Part shown: in pieces, positions 62,916-64,000 of the stretch
How the letters are laid out: every line of letters starts with the position of its first letter
Numbering within the stretch: position 1 is the stretch's first letter
Origin: Debaryomyces hansenii CBS767
Taxonomy: Eukaryota > Ascomycota > Pichiomycetes > Serinales > Debaryomycetaceae
DNA: 64,000 bases
Assembly: GCF_000006445.2 (NCBI RefSeq)
Contig: NC_006047.2
Coordinates: forward strand, 868,001-932,000
Direction of reading: 5' to 3'
Program-made: the position numbers and the translations under genes
The notes under the pieces: model-generated
Databases searched by the model: none
What the model was told of the DNA's origin: nothing
What the model saw: the letters and a program-made list of their open reading frames with translations, nothing else

Positions 62916-64000
62916 ATGATGGATGCGAATACACAGGCACCAAGGCCTCAGTTTCGGTCAATATCAACAACATCAAACCTTTCATTAAGCTCATCCTCGA
63001 GCAGTATCACGAGAGTAGCGCTGGCACCAATACAAGCGATGGGAAATAGTTTTAATAGAGCGGCAAATAGCGAAGATAGTCTATATTACCAGAGTTCTCG
63101 CTTGAAACAGCGATTGGAGTCAATTGAGGAGATGAAGCCATTTTTAGCGGCAGCATTCGAGGTGGCCGAGCAGAGTGCAGAGCAACAGGCTTTGGCATTA
63201 TCACAGCAATTACAAGAAGAAGCTATATCTAGCGGAGACAACGAATTTAGAGCATCTATGGGATCGGGTGGGTTTTCAATACACTCTGACACGTCTTCGA
63301 TGACTTCAGTTGGGACCAACAGTAGTCCTGGAAATGCTAATAATAATATCTTCACATTCACAGCAGGTGTGCTACCTGCTAATATTGGCGTGGATCCAGC
63401 AACACATTTGTGGAAGATGTTTCAACAGGGATCGTCGTTGTGTGCATTATTCAACTGTGTGGTGTCGGACTACTCGATACCAATCGTTGGCAGTGACGAT
63501 CTCCGAGTGTGTAAGAAGTCTGTATATGACTTTTTGATAGCCGTGAAGATGCATTTAAACTTTGAAGATGATTCAATGTTCACCATATCCGATGTATTCC
63601 TGGATAACACCCATGACCTTTTAAAAGTATTAAAAGTAGTGAACAAATTGGTGTCATTAAAGACCTCTAAGAACCCAGTAAACTTTGAGGTGGGGCAATT
63701 AGCAATAGGTGAACTTGCCATAAGCGATGATCGATCAAAAGTACTAAAGGAGATGATAGAAACTGAAAGGAAATACGTCCAGGACTTGGAATTGTTACTT
63801 GCTTACAGAAATGATTTACAGAATGCTGAACTTGTCTCGAGTGAACTGATACATATACTTTTTCCCAATTTAAATGAGATTATAGATTTTCAAAGAAGAT
63901 TTTTAAATGGGTTGGAATGTAACGTAAATATCCCACACAGATACCAGAGAATTGGGTCAATCTTTATACATGCTGCAGGCGGCCCGTTCCGTGCTTATGA
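62916..64000 (+). CDS. CDC24: Cdc24 guanine-nucleotide exchange factor for Cdc42 (partial)
   Basis: Activates Cdc42 for bud emergence and mating polarity. The first 361 codons are present; the frame runs off the right edge in the DH domain. The N-terminus is Ser-rich. The Cdc24 calponin-like region covers about residues 155-260 (DPATHLWKMFQQGSSLCALF, VCKKSVYDFLIAVKMHL, MFTISDVFLDNTHDLLKVL). The DH domain begins near 280 (MIETERKYVQDLELLLAYRN; LFPNLNEIIDFQRRFLNGLE). PH and PB1 domains lie outside. Two ATGs are in tandem at the start (ATGATG); either could be used. Confidence 0.95.
   Translation, partial: MMDANTQAPRPQFRSISTTSNLSLSSSSSSITRVALAPIQAMGNSFNRAANSEDSLYYQSSRLKQRLESIEEMKPFLAAAFEVAEQSAEQQALALSQQLQEEAISSGDNEFRASMGSGGFSIHSDTSSMTSVGTNSSPGNANNNIFTFTAGVLPANIGVDPATHLWKMFQQGSSLCALFNCVVSDYSIPIVGSDDLRVCKKSVYDFLIAVKMHLNFEDDSMFTISDVFLDNTHDLLKVLKVVNKLVSLKTSKNPVNFEVGQLAIGELAISDDRSKVLKEMIETERKYVQDLELLLAYRNDLQNAELVSSELIHILFPNLNEIIDFQRRFLNGLECNVNIPHRYQRIGSIFIHAAGGPFRAY

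Overview
The window is budding-yeast nuclear DNA: AT-rich, gene-dense, almost intron-free, with an intron-bearing tRNA-Phe and about 30 proteins that have clear Saccharomyces/Candida counterparts. Three codon-level observations suggest the CTG clade (CUG read as Ser, translation table 12). A CTG at 34412-34414 in SFT2 falls where the family has Ser. Two CTGs in PAP1 (19796-19804) fall where S. cerevisiae has Pro. A CTG at 41625 in one zinc-cluster gene aligns with TCA in its tandem paralogue. One CTG/TTG pair points the other way. The genus (Debaryomyces or a relative) cannot be fixed from the sequence alone. Starts given here are the first credible ATG.

Layout: 1-8.9 kb holds MNR2 (partial), SUB1, ARA2, HOF1 and RCH1; four of these come from one S. 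cerevisiae neighbourhood (YMR032-YMR041). 9-12.5 kb is gene-poor, with a truncated GPI-protein relic, a possible HAD-hydrolase relic and a GC-richer leader carrying SCB and MCB sites in front of a G1 cyclin. 14-23 kb is the mating-type-like (MTL) neighbourhood: PIK1, OBP and PAP1, with the cyclin and an amino-acid permease at its two edges. I find no a1, a2, alpha1 or alpha2 gene there. A 66-codon ORF of unknown function sits between PIK1 and OBP. 24-37 kb holds INP54, PRP9, RIB2, RIM21, MSB3, NCE101 (a 55-aa gene), MDY2/GET5, SFT2 and NAT1.

37-46 kb is a tandem array of three Zn2Cys6 transcription factors. The last two share a 933-bp, gap-free, roughly 96% identical tract between diverged flanks, which looks like recent gene conversion. 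46-50 kb holds STI1, with a perfect heat-shock element, a YAP3/FCR3 bZIP gene and tRNA-Phe(GAA). 50-62 kb holds a cyclophilin-RRM protein whose active site is degenerate, then GIS2, FOL1, RTC4, NRD1, MRPL17 and TEX1, an ancient block equivalent to YNL251-YNL256. It is interleaved with ERV46 and CDC24, neighbours at YAL042/YAL041. CDC24 runs off the right end.

The genes are mainly housekeeping: RNA processing (NRD1, PAP1, PRP9, TEX1), lipid and membrane trafficking (PIK1, OBP, INP54, SFT2, ERV46, MSB3, GET5) and morphogenesis (HOF1, CDC24). The accessory parts are the zinc-cluster array, the MTL neighbourhood and the relic-bearing interval at 9-12.5 kb.
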